From Nocardia terrae (GTDB taxonomy: Bacteria; Actinomycetota; Actinomycetes; Mycobacteriales; Mycobacteriaceae): a stretch of DNA of 64,000 bases. Positions within the stretch are counted from its first letter, which is position 1. Each line of letters opens with the position of its first letter. The position numbers and the translations under genes were made by a program. Below, piece by piece: positions 1 to 8,785 of this stretch. Below the pieces are notes generated by a model. That model was not told where the DNA came from, searched no databases, and saw nothing but the letters and a program-made list of their open reading frames with translations. Location of the stretch: NCBI RefSeq assembly GCF_009760405.1, contig NZ_WRPP01000003.1, forward strand, positions 124,001-188,000, read 5' to 3'.

Positions 1-3000
1 ACCATCGTGTCGCCGCCCGCGCCCAAGACCTTCGACCTGTCGGTGCGCGTGCCGGTGCCGGATATGACCGAACCCGATGCGGGCGGTGAGGATTCGGATC
101 AGCCGGGGTCGATCTGGCCGCATGTGGACGAGGCCATCGTGGATCTGGTGCTCGAGCATCGGTCGTCGATCGTGTTCGCGAATTCGCGGCGGCTCTCCGA
201 GCGGCTCACCGCGCGGCTGAACGAGGCGTACCAGGCCCGCATCGGCGAGGCGGTGGACACCGAGCACAAGCCGCCCGCGCAGCTGGGCGCCTCGACCGAG
301 GTGATCCACGGCGCCACAACGCTGTTGGCGCGCGCCCACCACGGGTCGGTCAGCAAGGAACAGCGCGCGCTCATCGAAGATGATCTCAAAAGCGGGCGGC
401 TGCGCTGTGTGGTGGCCACCAGCAGTCTCGAGCTCGGCATCGACATGGGCGCGGTGGAATTGGTCGTGCAGGTGGAGGCCCCGCCATCGGTGGCCTCCGG
501 GCTGCAACGGGTGGGCCGCGCCGGACACCAGGTGGGCGAGATCTCGCGCGGCGTCATCTTCCCCAAGCATCGGACCGACGTCATCCATTGCGCGGTGGCG
601 TCCATGCGCATGACGGCCGGACAGATCGAGGAACTCCAGGTGCCCGCGCACCCGCTCGACATCCTCGCCCAGCAGACCGTGGCGGCCTGCGCCCTGGAGC
701 CGATCGACGCCGACGCCTGGTTCGAGACGGTGCGCGGCACCGGAAGCTATGCGGCGCTGCCCCGTTCGGCCTACGAGTCGGTGCTGGACCTGCTGGCCGG
801 ACGCTACCCCTCCGACGAGTTCGCCGAGCTGCGCCCGCGCATCGTGTGGGATCGCGACGCGGGCACCCTCACCGGCCGCCCCGGCGCGCAACGGCTGGCC
901 GTCACCTCGGGCGGCGCGATCCCCGACCGCGGCCTGTTCCCGGTCTTCATGGTCGGCGAAAAAGCCTCCCGCGTAGGCGAACTCGATGAGGAGATGGTCT
1001 ACGAGTCGCGGGTGGGCGACGTCTTCGCCCTCGGCGCGACCAGCTGGCGCATCGAGGAGATCACCTTCGACCGCGTGCTGGTGACCCCCGCCTTCGGCCT
1101 GCCCGGCCGACTCCCCTTCTGGCACGGCGATTCCCTCGGTCGCCCCGCCGAATTGGGTGCGGCCCTGGGCGAATTCGTGCGGCTGGCCGGACAGGCGGTC
1201 GAGCAGCATCGCGCCGGCGGGCGGGCGGGCGCGCCGACAGGCTCCCGGACCGGAAAGTTCGATCCGGCCGAGCAGGATCGCGCCGGCGGCGGGCGGTCGT
1301 CGGCCCGAGCCAGACCGGCGGCGGGTAAAGCCCACCCGGTCGACTTGACCACGGCCCTGGTGGAATTCGCGGCGGGCGGACCCGATCCCGCCGGAGAGCC
1401 GGTGACCGGAGCAGACGAGGGCACCGACAGCGGGTCCGCGGGGCCAAAGGGCCGGAGCGCAAAGGGCCGGAGCGCCGCGGGTGCGAAGCGCGACGGCCAG
1501 GGGGCGCGGAAGACGAAATCCGCTGCGGGCAAGGCGAAGTCCGCGCCCGAGACCGAGCTCGAGCGGGTGTCGCGGGCGGCGGGGCTGGACGAGAACGCGA
1601 CCGGGAATCTGGTGTCGCTGCTGGCGGAGCAGCGGGAGGCGACCGGGCAGTTGCCGACGGACAAGACGTTGCTGGTGGAGCGGTTTCGGGATGAGCTCGG
1701 GGACTGGCGGGTGGTGTTGCATTCGCCGTATGGGCTGCCGGTGCACGCGCCGTGGGCGTTGGCGGTGGCGGCGCGGCTGCGGGAGCGGTTCGGGGTGGAT
1801 GCCGCGCCGACGCCGTCGGATGACGGGATCGTGGTGCGGCTGCCGGATACGACCGATGATCCGCCGGGGGCGGAGTTGTTCGTGTTCGAGACCGATGAGA
1901 TCGATGATCTGGTGACCGAACAGGTCGGTGGGTCGGCGCTTTTCGCGTCGCGGTTCCGGGAGTGCGCGGCGCGGGCGCTGCTGCTGCCGCGGCGGGATCC
2001 GGGCAAGCGGGCGCCGCTGTGGCAGCAGCGGCAGCGGGCGGCGCAGCTGCTGGATGTGGCGCGCAAGTTCCCGGAGTTCCCGATTCTGCTGGAGACGGTG
2101 CGCGAGTGCCTGCAGGACGTGTACGACCTGCCGTCGCTGCGGGAGCTGCTGGGCAAGGTGGCGCGGCGGCAGGTGCGGCTGGTGGAGGTGGAGACGGCCG
2201 ATCCCTCCCCGTTCGCGAATTCGCTGCTGTTCGACTACATCGGGCAGTTCATGTACGAGGGCGACAGTCCGCTGGCCGAGCGGCGGGCGGCGGCGCTGTC
2301 GCTGGACTCGAGCCTGCTGGCGGAGTTGCTCGGGCGGGTCGAGCTGCGCGAGCTGCTGGACTCGGAGGTGCTGGAGCAGACCGAGCGGGAACTGCAGCGG
2401 CTCACGCCCGAACGGCACGCGCGGGACCTGGAGGGGCTGGCCGATCTGCTGCGGCTGCTCGGTCCGATCACCGCCGCCGAGGCGAGCGAGCGATGCGTGG
2501 ACGATCCTCGGGAGTGGTTCGCGGAGCTCGTGAAATCGCATCGTGCGCTGGAGGTTTCGTTCGCCGGATCACGGTGGTGGGTGGCGATCGAGGATGCCTC
2601 GCGGTTGCGGGACGCGCTCGGGGTGCCGCTGCCCATCGGGGTTCCGGCCGCGTTCATCGAGCCCGTGGCCGATCCGCTCGGCGATCTCGTCGCCCGGTAC
2701 GCCCGCACGCACGGGCCGTTCACGCTGACACAGGTCTCGCACCGGTTCGGACTGGGACCGGCCGTGGCGGCCACCGCGCTGCACCGTCTCGCCATCGAGA
2801 AACGGGTGGTGGAAGGCGAATTCACGCCCGGCGCGGCGGGTTCGGAGTGGTGTGACAGCGAGGTGCTGCGCCGCCTGCGCCGCCGGTCGCTCGCCGCCGC
2901 CCGCAAGGAGGTCGAACCGGTGGCGACCGCCGCGCTGGGCCGGTTCCTGCCGTCCTGGCAGCATGTCGGCACCGGCGAGCTGCGGGGCGTGGACGGGGTC

Positions 3001-4284
3001 GCGGCGGTGGTGGAACAGCTTGCGGGCGTGCCGATTCCGGCCTCGGCCTGGGAGTCGCTGATCCTGCCGTCGCGGGTGCGCGACTACTCCCCCGCCATGC
3101 TGGACGAGCTCATGGCCACCGGCGAGGTGATCTGGTCCGGGCACGGGTCGATCACCGCCAAGGACGGCTGGATCGCCCTGCATCCGGCCGAGCAGGCCGG
3201 GCTGACGCTGCCGCCGCCGGACGATATCGACCTCGGCGAGAACCACGTCGCGCTGCTGACGGCCTTGGGGGCCACTGTGATCGGTGGCACCGCCGCGGCG
3301 GCCGACCTGCCGAAGGGCGAGTACCAGGTGGTGACGGGCAGCACCGGGGGCGCGTACTTCTTCCGTCAGCTGTTCGACGGCGTCGGCTCCGAGGACGAGG
3401 CCGCGGTGACCTCCGCACTGTGGGATCTGGTGTGGGCCGGGCACGTCGGCGGCGACACCTTCGCCCCCGTGCGCGCCCTGCTGGCGGGCACCACCCGCAC
3501 CACCACCGCCCATCGCACGCCCCGGCGGACGCCGCGCGGGCGAATGTATCTGCCGCGCACCGGCATGCCCGCCCGCACCAGCTCGCCGCAGGTGGCCGGA
3601 CGCTGGTCGCTGCTGCCGGAACGGGTCGGCGACAATACGATCCGCGCGCACGCCACGGCCGACGTCCTGCTGGAACGGTACGGTGTGCTGACCCGCGGCT
3701 CGGTCCAGAGCGAGGGCGTCCCCGGCGGTTTCGCCCTCATGTACCGGGTGCTCACCGAGTTCGAGGATCGCGGCCGCTGCCGGCGCGGATATTTCGTGGA
3801 TTCCCTGGGCGGCGCGCAGTTCTCGACCACGGATGTGGTGGATCGCCTGCGCTCCTTCGACACCGACCGCAGCCGCGCGGCCGACTCGTTCGCCGCCGGA
3901 CCGGTCGGCAATGCCGTCGCCTTGGCCGCCTGCGATCCGGCGAACCCCTATGGCGCCGCCCTGCCGTGGCCCAAGGCCGCGGCCGAGGGCGCGGGGCACC
4001 GCCCGGGCCGCAAGGCGGGCGCGCTGGTCGTGCTGGTCGAGGGCGATCTGGCGCTCTACCTGGAGCGGGGCGGCAAGACCCTGCTCACCTTCACCGAGGA
4101 TCCCGCGGTCCGGACCGCCGCGGCCACCGCGCTGGCCGCGCTGGTTCACGACCGGCGAGTGGACTCCCTGGTCATCGATCGGGTCAACGGTGAATCCGTG
4201 CACGGCAACACCTTCGCCGGATTCCTCAGCGAGGCCGGGTTCGCCGCCACCCCCAAGGGCTTCCGCCTGCGAGGCCGCCCATGA
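1..4284 (+). CDS. lhr: Lhr-type ATP-dependent DNA helicase, C-terminal 1427 codons (5' end outside window)
   Basis: This is a large superfamily 2 DNA helicase that acts in DNA repair in the cytoplasm. The frame is open from base 1, so the N-terminal RecA domain lies upstream. The second RecA domain is complete: motif IV region VFANSRRLSERL, motif V SSLELGIDMG and motif VI QRVGRAGHQ all lie in the first 180 codons. The Lhr-specific winged-helix and C-terminal domains follow. A Gly/Ala/Lys/Arg-rich low-complexity stretch at nt 1195-1560 interrupts the conserved part and looks like an unstructured linker. The stop is 6 nt before nei, as in the lhr-nei order of M. tuberculosis. Family assignment is firm; the true length cannot be given. 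Confidence 0.95.
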   Translation, partial: TIVSPPAPKTFDLSVRVPVPDMTEPDAGGEDSDQPGSIWPHVDEAIVDLVLEHRSSIVFANSRRLSERLTARLNEAYQARIGEAVDTEHKPPAQLGASTEVIHGATTLLARAHHGSVSKEQRALIEDDLKSGRLRCVVATSSLELGIDMGAVELVVQVEAPPSVASGLQRVGRAGHQVGEISRGVIFPKHRTDVIHCAVASMRMTAGQIEELQVPAHPLDILAQQTVAACALEPIDADAWFETVRGTGSYAALPRSAYESVLDLLAGRYPSDEFAELRPRIVWDRDAGTLTGRPGAQRLAVTSGGAIPDRGLFPVFMVGEKASRVGELDEEMVYESRVGDVFALGATSWRIEEITFDRVLVTPAFGLPGRLPFWHGDSLGRPAELGAALGEFVRLAGQAVEQHRAGGRAGAPTGSRTGKFDPAEQDRAGGGRSSARARPAAGKAHPVDLTTALVEFAAGGPDPAGEPVTGADEGTDSGSAGPKGRSAKGRSAAGAKRDGQGARKTKSAAGKAKSAPETELERVSRAAGLDENATGNLVSLLAEQREATGQLPTDKTLLVERFRDELGDWRVVLHSPYGLPVHAPWALAVAARLRERFGVDAAPTPSDDGIVVRLPDTTDDPPGAELFVFETDEIDDLVTEQVGGSALFASRFRECAARALLLPRRDPGKRAPLWQQRQRAAQLLDVARKFPEFPILLETVRECLQDVYDLPSLRELLGKVARRQVRLVEVETADPSPFANSLLFDYIGQFMYEGDSPLAERRAAALSLDSSLLAELLGRVELRELLDSEVLEQTERELQRLTPERHARDLEGLADLLRLLGPITAAEASERCVDDPREWFAELVKSHRALEVSFAGSRWWVAIEDASRLRDALGVPLPIGVPAAFIEPVADPLGDLVARYARTHGPFTLTQVSHRFGLGPAVAATALHRLAIEKRVVEGEFTPGAAGSEWCDSEVLRRLRRRSLAAARKEVEPVATAALGRFLPSWQHVGTGELRGVDGVAAVVEQLAGVPIPASAWESLILPSRVRDYSPAMLDELMATGEVIWSGHGSITAKDGWIALHPAEQAGLTLPPPDDIDLGENHVALLTALGATVIGGTAAAADLPKGEYQVVTGSTGGAYFFRQLFDGVGSEDEAAVTSALWDLVWAGHVGGDTFAPVRALLAGTTRTTTAHRTPRRTPRGRMYLPRTGMPARTSSPQVAGRWSLLPERVGDNTIRAHATADVLLERYGVLTRGSVQSEGVPGGFALMYRVLTEFEDRGRCRRGYFVDSLGGAQFSTTDVVDRLRSFDTDRSRAADSFAAGPVGNAVALAACDPANPYGAALPWPKAAAEGAGHRPGRKAGALVVLVEGDLALYLERGGKTLLTFTEDPAVRTAAATALAALVHDRRVDSLVIDRVNGESVHGNTFAGFLSEAGFAATPKGFRLRGRP

Positions 4285-4290
4285 GCCGCC

Positions 4291-5061
4291 ATGCCTGAGG
4301 GCGACACCGTCTTCCTGACCGCCGCGCGCCTGCGAAAAGCCCTGGCGGGCAAGACCCTCACTCGCAGCGACTTCCGGGTCCCGAGATACGCCACCCTCGA
4401 CCTGAGGGGCCGGGAGGTCGAGAGCGTCGGCACCTACGGCAAGCACCTGTTCGTCCGCACCCCCGACCTGTCCATCCACACCCACCTCAAAATGGAGGGC
4501 GAGTGGCGGGTCTACCACCCCGGACAACGCTGGACCCGACCGGGTTTCACCGCCCGCCTGATCCTGGCCACCGACGACGCCGAGGCCGTCGGCTTCTCCC
4601 TCGGGCTGGTCGAAGTCCTCCGCCGCGCCGACGAGCACACCGCCACCGACCACCTCGGCCCCGATCTGCTCGGCCCGAACTGGGACCCCGCCGAGGCCGT
4701 CCGCCGACTCTCCGCCGACCCCGCCCAGCCGATCGGCATCGCGCTGCTGGACCAGACGAACCTCGCGGGCATCGGCAATATCTACCGCAGCGAGATCTGC
4801 TTCCTCCGCAGGATCCACCCCGCGACCCCGGTCGGCGAGCTCGACGACCTGCCCGGACTGGTCGACGAAGCCCACCGCGTGCTCACCGAGGCCGCCCACG
4901 AACCTCCCTGGCGTGCAGTGGCTTACGGCCGCCAACGCCGCCCCTGTCCCCGCTGCGGCACCACTCTGCTCGTCCATCTGCTGGGCGACGAAGCCCGCGC
5001 CACCCGGGCCGAGCGCGGCATCTATTTCTGTCCGCGCTGCCAGCCCGCGCCCGCGGGCTGA
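4291..5061 (+). CDS. nei: Fpg/Nei family DNA glycosylase/AP lyase (endonuclease VIII type)
   Basis: 256 aa. It excises oxidised bases and cleaves the abasic site (base excision repair). The N-terminus MPEGDTV leaves the catalytic Pro-Glu pair after Met removal. The helix-two-turn-helix region contains LLDQTNLAGIGNIYRSE. The C-terminus carries a zinc finger CPRCGTTL ... YFCPRCQ with four cysteines. It starts 6 nt after lhr with no good ribosome binding site of its own, so it is probably co-transcribed and translationally coupled. It converges on glpK. The Nei2 rather than Fpg label is inferred from MPEGDTV and synteny. Confidence 0.93.
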   Translation: MPEGDTVFLTAARLRKALAGKTLTRSDFRVPRYATLDLRGREVESVGTYGKHLFVRTPDLSIHTHLKMEGEWRVYHPGQRWTRPGFTARLILATDDAEAVGFSLGLVEVLRRADEHTATDHLGPDLLGPNWDPAEAVRRLSADPAQPIGIALLDQTNLAGIGNIYRSEICFLRRIHPATPVGELDDLPGLVDEAHRVLTEAAHEPPWRAVAYGRQRRPCPRCGTTLLVHLLGDEARATRAERGIYFCPRCQPAPAG

Positions 5062-5080
5062 TGACCGATCACCGGGCCGG

Positions 5081-6619
5081 TCAGCCTTCGGCCATCGCGG
5101 CTTTGCGGGTCGCGGAATCGGATTCGACCCAGTTGTAGGTGCGGTCGACGGCCTTGTTCCATTCGTGGACGAGATGGTCGCGCTCGGCCGCGGACATGGC
5201 GGGGAGCCAGCGTTTGTCCTCGGACCAGTTGGCTCGGATGTCGTCGGTGGAGCTCCAGTAGCCGACGGCCAGACCCGCGGCGTAAGCCGCTCCGAGGGCG
5301 GTGGTTTCGGTGACGACGGGGCGCACGACGGGGGCGTCGAGGATGTCGGCCTGGAATTGCATGAGCAGTTCGTTGACGACCATGCCGCCGTCGACCTTGA
5401 GGGTGACCTTTTCGACGTCGAGGTGCTGGGCTTCGGAGTCGGCGCGCATGGCGTCGATGACCTCACGCGTCTGGAATGCGGTGGCTTCCAGGACGGCTCG
5501 CGCCAGGTGGCCCCTGTTGACGAAGCGGGTCAGACCCGCGACGACGCCGCGGGCGTCGGGCCGCCAGCGCGGGGCGAACAGGCCCGAGAAGGCGGGGACG
5601 ATGTACGCGCCGCCGTTGTCGGCGACGGTGCGGGCCAGGGGTTCGATATCGGCGGCCGAGGAGATGATGCCGAGGTTGTCGCGCAGCCATTGGACCAGGG
5701 AGCCGGTGACGGCGATGGAGCCCTCGAGGGCATAGACGGCGGGCTGGTCGCCGAGGCGGTAGCAGACGGTGGTGAGCAGGCCGTGCTCGCTGAAGACGGG
5801 GGTGGCGCCGGTGTTCATGAGCATGAAATTGCCGGTGCCGTAGGTGTTCTTGGTGTCGCCGGGCGACAGGCAGGCCTGGCCGAAGGTGGCGGCCTGCTGG
5901 TCGCCGAGGATGCCCGCAACCGGAACCCCCGCCAGCGCACCGTGCGTGATATCGGCGTAAACCTCGGAGCTGCTGCGGATTTCGGGCAGCATCGACATGG
6001 GCACGCCGAAGTCGGCGCAGATCCGCGGATCCCATTGCAGGGTGCGCAGATCCATGAGCATGGTGCGCGAGGCATTGGTGACGTCGGTGATGTGCAGGCC
6101 GGTCAGCTTCCACAGGACCCAGCTGTCCATGGTGCCGAAGCAGAGTTCCCCCGCCTCGGCGCGTGCCCGGGCGCCCGGCACATTGTCGAGGATCCAGCGC
6201 AGCTTGGGTCCGGCGAAGTAGGTGGACAGCGGTAGGCCGGTGCGGTCGGCATACCGGTTGGGCCCCTGATCGCCGGCGAGTTGTTCGGTGAGTTCGGCGG
6301 TGCGGGTGTCCTGCCAGACGATGGCGTTGTAGACGGGTCTTCCGGTGGCGCGGTCCCACACCACGGTGGTCTCGCGCTGGTTGGTGACGCCCACGGCCGC
6401 CACCTCGGCGGGCCCGATGCCGCAGCCGCGCAGGGCCTCGGCGATCACGAATTCGGTATTGCGCCAGATGGTTTCGGGATCGTGCTCGACCCATCCGGGT
6501 TTGGGGAAGATCTGTTCGTGCTCGCGCTGGGCGACTCCGGCGATTCGGCCCTGGTGGTCGAAGACGATGCAGCGACTCGAGGTCGTGCCTTGATCGATGG
6601 CGGCTACATAGCGACGCAT
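5081..6619 (-). CDS. glpK: Glycerol kinase
   Basis: 512 aa, normal length for the FGGY family. It phosphorylates glycerol to glycerol 3-phosphate in the cytoplasm. The N-terminal ATP-binding motif is AIDQGTTSSR, followed by GVTNQRETTVVWD. The signature region CFGTMDSWVLWKLTG lies mid-protein and GGMVVNELLMQFQADIL near the C-terminus. It is divergent from glpD with an 81-nt gap, so uptake-product phosphorylation and oxidation are likely controlled together from the shared promoter region. Confidence 0.96.
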   Translation of the reverse strand: MRRYVAAIDQGTTSSRCIVFDHQGRIAGVAQREHEQIFPKPGWVEHDPETIWRNTEFVIAEALRGCGIGPAEVAAVGVTNQRETTVVWDRATGRPVYNAIVWQDTRTAELTEQLAGDQGPNRYADRTGLPLSTYFAGPKLRWILDNVPGARARAEAGELCFGTMDSWVLWKLTGLHITDVTNASRTMLMDLRTLQWDPRICADFGVPMSMLPEIRSSSEVYADITHGALAGVPVAGILGDQQAATFGQACLSPGDTKNTYGTGNFMLMNTGATPVFSEHGLLTTVCYRLGDQPAVYALEGSIAVTGSLVQWLRDNLGIISSAADIEPLARTVADNGGAYIVPAFSGLFAPRWRPDARGVVAGLTRFVNRGHLARAVLEATAFQTREVIDAMRADSEAQHLDVEKVTLKVDGGMVVNELLMQFQADILDAPVVRPVVTETTALGAAYAAGLAVGYWSSTDDIRANWSEDKRWLPAMSAAERDHLVHEWNKAVDRTYNWVESDSATRKAAMAEG

Positions 6620-6651
6620 CGAACGAGGCTAACCCGGGCGTCTATTACTCT

Positions 6652-6666
6652 GGGCTACCGTAGCCC
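6652..6666. promoter_or_regulatory. Palindrome in the glpK-glpD divergent promoter
   Basis: GGGCTA-CCG-TAGCCC is a perfect 6-bp inverted repeat between the divergent starts at 6619 and 6701. A short direct repeat TAACCCGG flanks it near 6630 and 6682. The position fits an operator for a glycerol regulator. No specific regulator can be named from the sequence. Confidence 0.4.
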
Positions 6667-6700
6667 TCGGTAGCCGGAAGTTAACCCGGAGGAGTCGAGC

Positions 6701-8449
6701 ATGACGAAGCAACCGCGATCGCAGTTCCTCGGCCCGGAGCAGCGCGAAGCTGCCTGGGGGCGACTCGGAAAGGACGCCTTCGACGTCATCGTCGTGGGCG
6801 GCGGCGTGGTCGGCGCGGGCATCGCCCTGGACGCCGCCACCCGTGGCCTCGAGGTCGCCCTGGTCGAGGCCCGCGATCTGGCCTCCGGCACCTCCTCCCG
6901 CTCGTCGAAGATGTTCCACGGCGGTCTGCGCTACCTGGAGATGATGGAGTTCGGGCTGGTCCGCGAGGCGCTCAAGGAACGTGAGCTGGCGCTGTCGACG
7001 CTCGCGCCGCACCTGGTGAAGCCGCTGAAGTTCCTGTACCCGCTCACCCACTTCGGCTGGGAGCGCCCGTACGTGACGGCCGGCCTGGTCATGTACGACA
7101 CCATGGGCGGTGCGAAATCGGTTCCCGGACAGCATCATCTGACCCGGTCGGCGGCGCTGCGGCAGGCTCCGGGCCTCAAGCGCGACGCCCTCACCGGCGG
7201 GGTGAACTACTACGACACCGTGGTGGACGATGCCCGCCACACCATGACCGTGGCCCGCACCGCCGCCCACTACGGCGCGGTCATCCGCTCCTCCACGCAG
7301 GTGGTCGGCTTCCTCAAGGAGGCGGACCGGGTGGTGGGCATCAAGGTGCGCGACAGCGAGGACGGCCGGACGACCGAGGTGCGCGGCAGCGTGGTCATCA
7401 ATGCCACCGGCGTGTGGACCGACGAACTGCAGTCACTCGCGAATCAGCGAGGCCGATTCCATGTGCGAGCGTCCAAGGGTGTGCACATCGTGGTCCCACG
7501 CGACCGGATCGCCAGCGACACCTCGCTCATCCTGCGCACCGAGAAGTCGGTCCTGTTCGTCATCGCGTGGAGCACCGACCACTGGATAATCGGCACCACC
7601 GACACCGACTGGAACCTCGATCTCGCGCATCCGGCGGCCACCAAGTCCGACATCGACTATCTGCTCGAGCACGTCAACAAGGTGCTGGTCACCCCGCTCA
7701 CCCACGCCGACATCACCGGCGTCTACGCGGGCCTGCGGCCGCTGCTGGCCGGGGAGTCCGACCAGACCTCCAAGCTCTCGCGCGAGCACGCGGTGGCCCG
7801 CATCGCGCCCGGCCTGGTCGCCATCGCGGGCGGCAAGTACACCACCTACCGTGTCATGGCCTACGACGCGGTGGACGAAGCGGCGCAGGACATTCCGCGC
7901 CGGGTGCCGCCCACCATCACCGAGAAGGTGCCGCTGCTCGGCGCGGACGGCTACCACGCGCTGATGAACCAGACCCCGCACCTGGCCGAGAAGTACGGCG
8001 TCCACCCCTACCGGATCCAGCACCTGCTCAACCGCTACGGCTCGCTCATCGACGAGGTGCTGGGCCTGGCCGACGGCAATCCCGCACTGCTGCAACCGAT
8101 CACGGACGCGCCCGGCTACCTGCGCGTGGAGGCCGTCTACGCGGTCGCCGCCGAGGCCGCCCTGCACCTGGACGACATCCTGGCCCGCCGCACCCGTATC
8201 TCCATCGAATACGCCCACCGCGGCGTGGATTGCGCCGACGAGGTGGCGCGGCTGGTCGCCCCGGTGCTCGGCTGGTCGGAAGCCGACATCGACCGCGAGG
8301 TCGCCGTCTACAGCGCCCGCGTCAAGGCCGAGATCGAATCCCAGACCCGCCCCGACGACGCCTCCGCCGACGCCCTGCGCCTGGAAGCCCCCGAAGCCCG
8401 CCGCGAGGTCCTGGACCCGGTCCCCCTCAACCAGCCCGAATCCGTCTGA
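6701..8449 (+). CDS. glpD: FAD-dependent glycerol-3-phosphate dehydrogenase
   Basis: 582 aa. It oxidises glycerol 3-phosphate to dihydroxyacetone phosphate at the membrane, passing electrons to quinone. The FAD dinucleotide fold VVGGGVVGAGIALDAATRG lies at about residues 28-46, followed by SGTSSRSSKMFHGGLRYLE. Substrate-site segments include GVNYYDTVVDDAR and GIYAGLRP-like VYAGLRPLL. The C-terminal alpha-helical domain of the family is present. ATG has a strong GGAGGAG ribosome binding site 6 nt upstream. Synteny suggests it matches M. tuberculosis glpD2. Confidence 0.96.
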   Translation: MTKQPRSQFLGPEQREAAWGRLGKDAFDVIVVGGGVVGAGIALDAATRGLEVALVEARDLASGTSSRSSKMFHGGLRYLEMMEFGLVREALKERELALSTLAPHLVKPLKFLYPLTHFGWERPYVTAGLVMYDTMGGAKSVPGQHHLTRSAALRQAPGLKRDALTGGVNYYDTVVDDARHTMTVARTAAHYGAVIRSSTQVVGFLKEADRVVGIKVRDSEDGRTTEVRGSVVINATGVWTDELQSLANQRGRFHVRASKGVHIVVPRDRIASDTSLILRTEKSVLFVIAWSTDHWIIGTTDTDWNLDLAHPAATKSDIDYLLEHVNKVLVTPLTHADITGVYAGLRPLLAGESDQTSKLSREHAVARIAPGLVAIAGGKYTTYRVMAYDAVDEAAQDIPRRVPPTITEKVPLLGADGYHALMNQTPHLAEKYGVHPYRIQHLLNRYGSLIDEVLGLADGNPALLQPITDAPGYLRVEAVYAVAAEAALHLDDILARRTRISIEYAHRGVDCADEVARLVAPVLGWSEADIDREVAVYSARVKAEIESQTRPDDASADALRLEAPEARREVLDPVPLNQPESV

Positions 8450-8545
8450 GCGACAGCAAGACTCGAATCGGACGACTCCGTACGACACTATCCGTCCGGG
8501 CCGAGATGGTGCAGCGAGCCGCACACTATCGGTGCGGCCGGTAGG

Positions 8546-8570
8546 CACCCGGCGCTCGTGAGGCCGGGTG
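8546..8570 (+). terminator. Hairpin downstream of glpD
   Basis: CACCCGGC, a 9-nt loop, then GCCGGGTG: a perfect 8-bp stem about 97 nt after the glpD stop. There is no T-run, so termination is inferred only from position and stem strength. Confidence 0.4.
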
Positions 8571-8594
8571 ACTTGTCACGAGCGGCAACGACAG

Positions 8595-8624
8595 TCACCA
8601 CCCGGCACGTTTCGGCCGGGATCC
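8595..8624. repeat. Half copy of dispersed palindromic repeat family B
   Basis: The segment contains CCCGGCACGTTTCGGCCGGG followed by ATCC. This matches one arm of the complete palindromic elements at 23158-23243 and 28402-28476 (consensus arm: CCGGCATGTT, spacer, GGCCGGGATCC). The partner arm is missing, so this is probably a decayed or truncated copy. It sits next to a gene remnant. Confidence 0.5.
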
Positions 8625-8659
8625 CTCAACGGCGGGGGCGGCTTCCGGCCAGCGGCCCG

Positions 8660-8785
8660 CCGGACACCCCGCGACGGCTATGGCAGCGATGGTCGTGCGC
8701 AGGTCGCCGAGAAAGAGTTCGAATCGCTCCCATGCGGCGAAGTGGCCGCCGTGGGCGGTATGACGAGCCTCGCCGGCGGATCCGC
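8660..8785 (-). pseudogene. C-terminal remnant of an epoxide hydrolase-like alpha/beta hydrolase
   Basis: Read on the minus strand, codons between about 8770 and 8680 give HTAHGGHFAAWERFELFLGD followed by LRTTIAAIA. The GGHFAAWE segment with the downstream Leu-rich helix is the typical C-terminal end of epoxide hydrolase-like alpha/beta hydrolases, where His is the catalytic base. The reading frame upstream is the downstream part and stop region of the aminotransferase, so nothing else of the hydrolase remains. The rest of the 336-nt gap between glpD and the aminotransferase holds only a hairpin and a half repeat. Confidence 0.5.

Noticed and set aside
2569..5466. A 965-codon open frame on the minus strand spanning lhr, nei and part of glpK
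   Set aside because: It is antisense to three well-supported genes. Long antisense frames are expected at this GC content, and only its last part matches glpK in the right frame.
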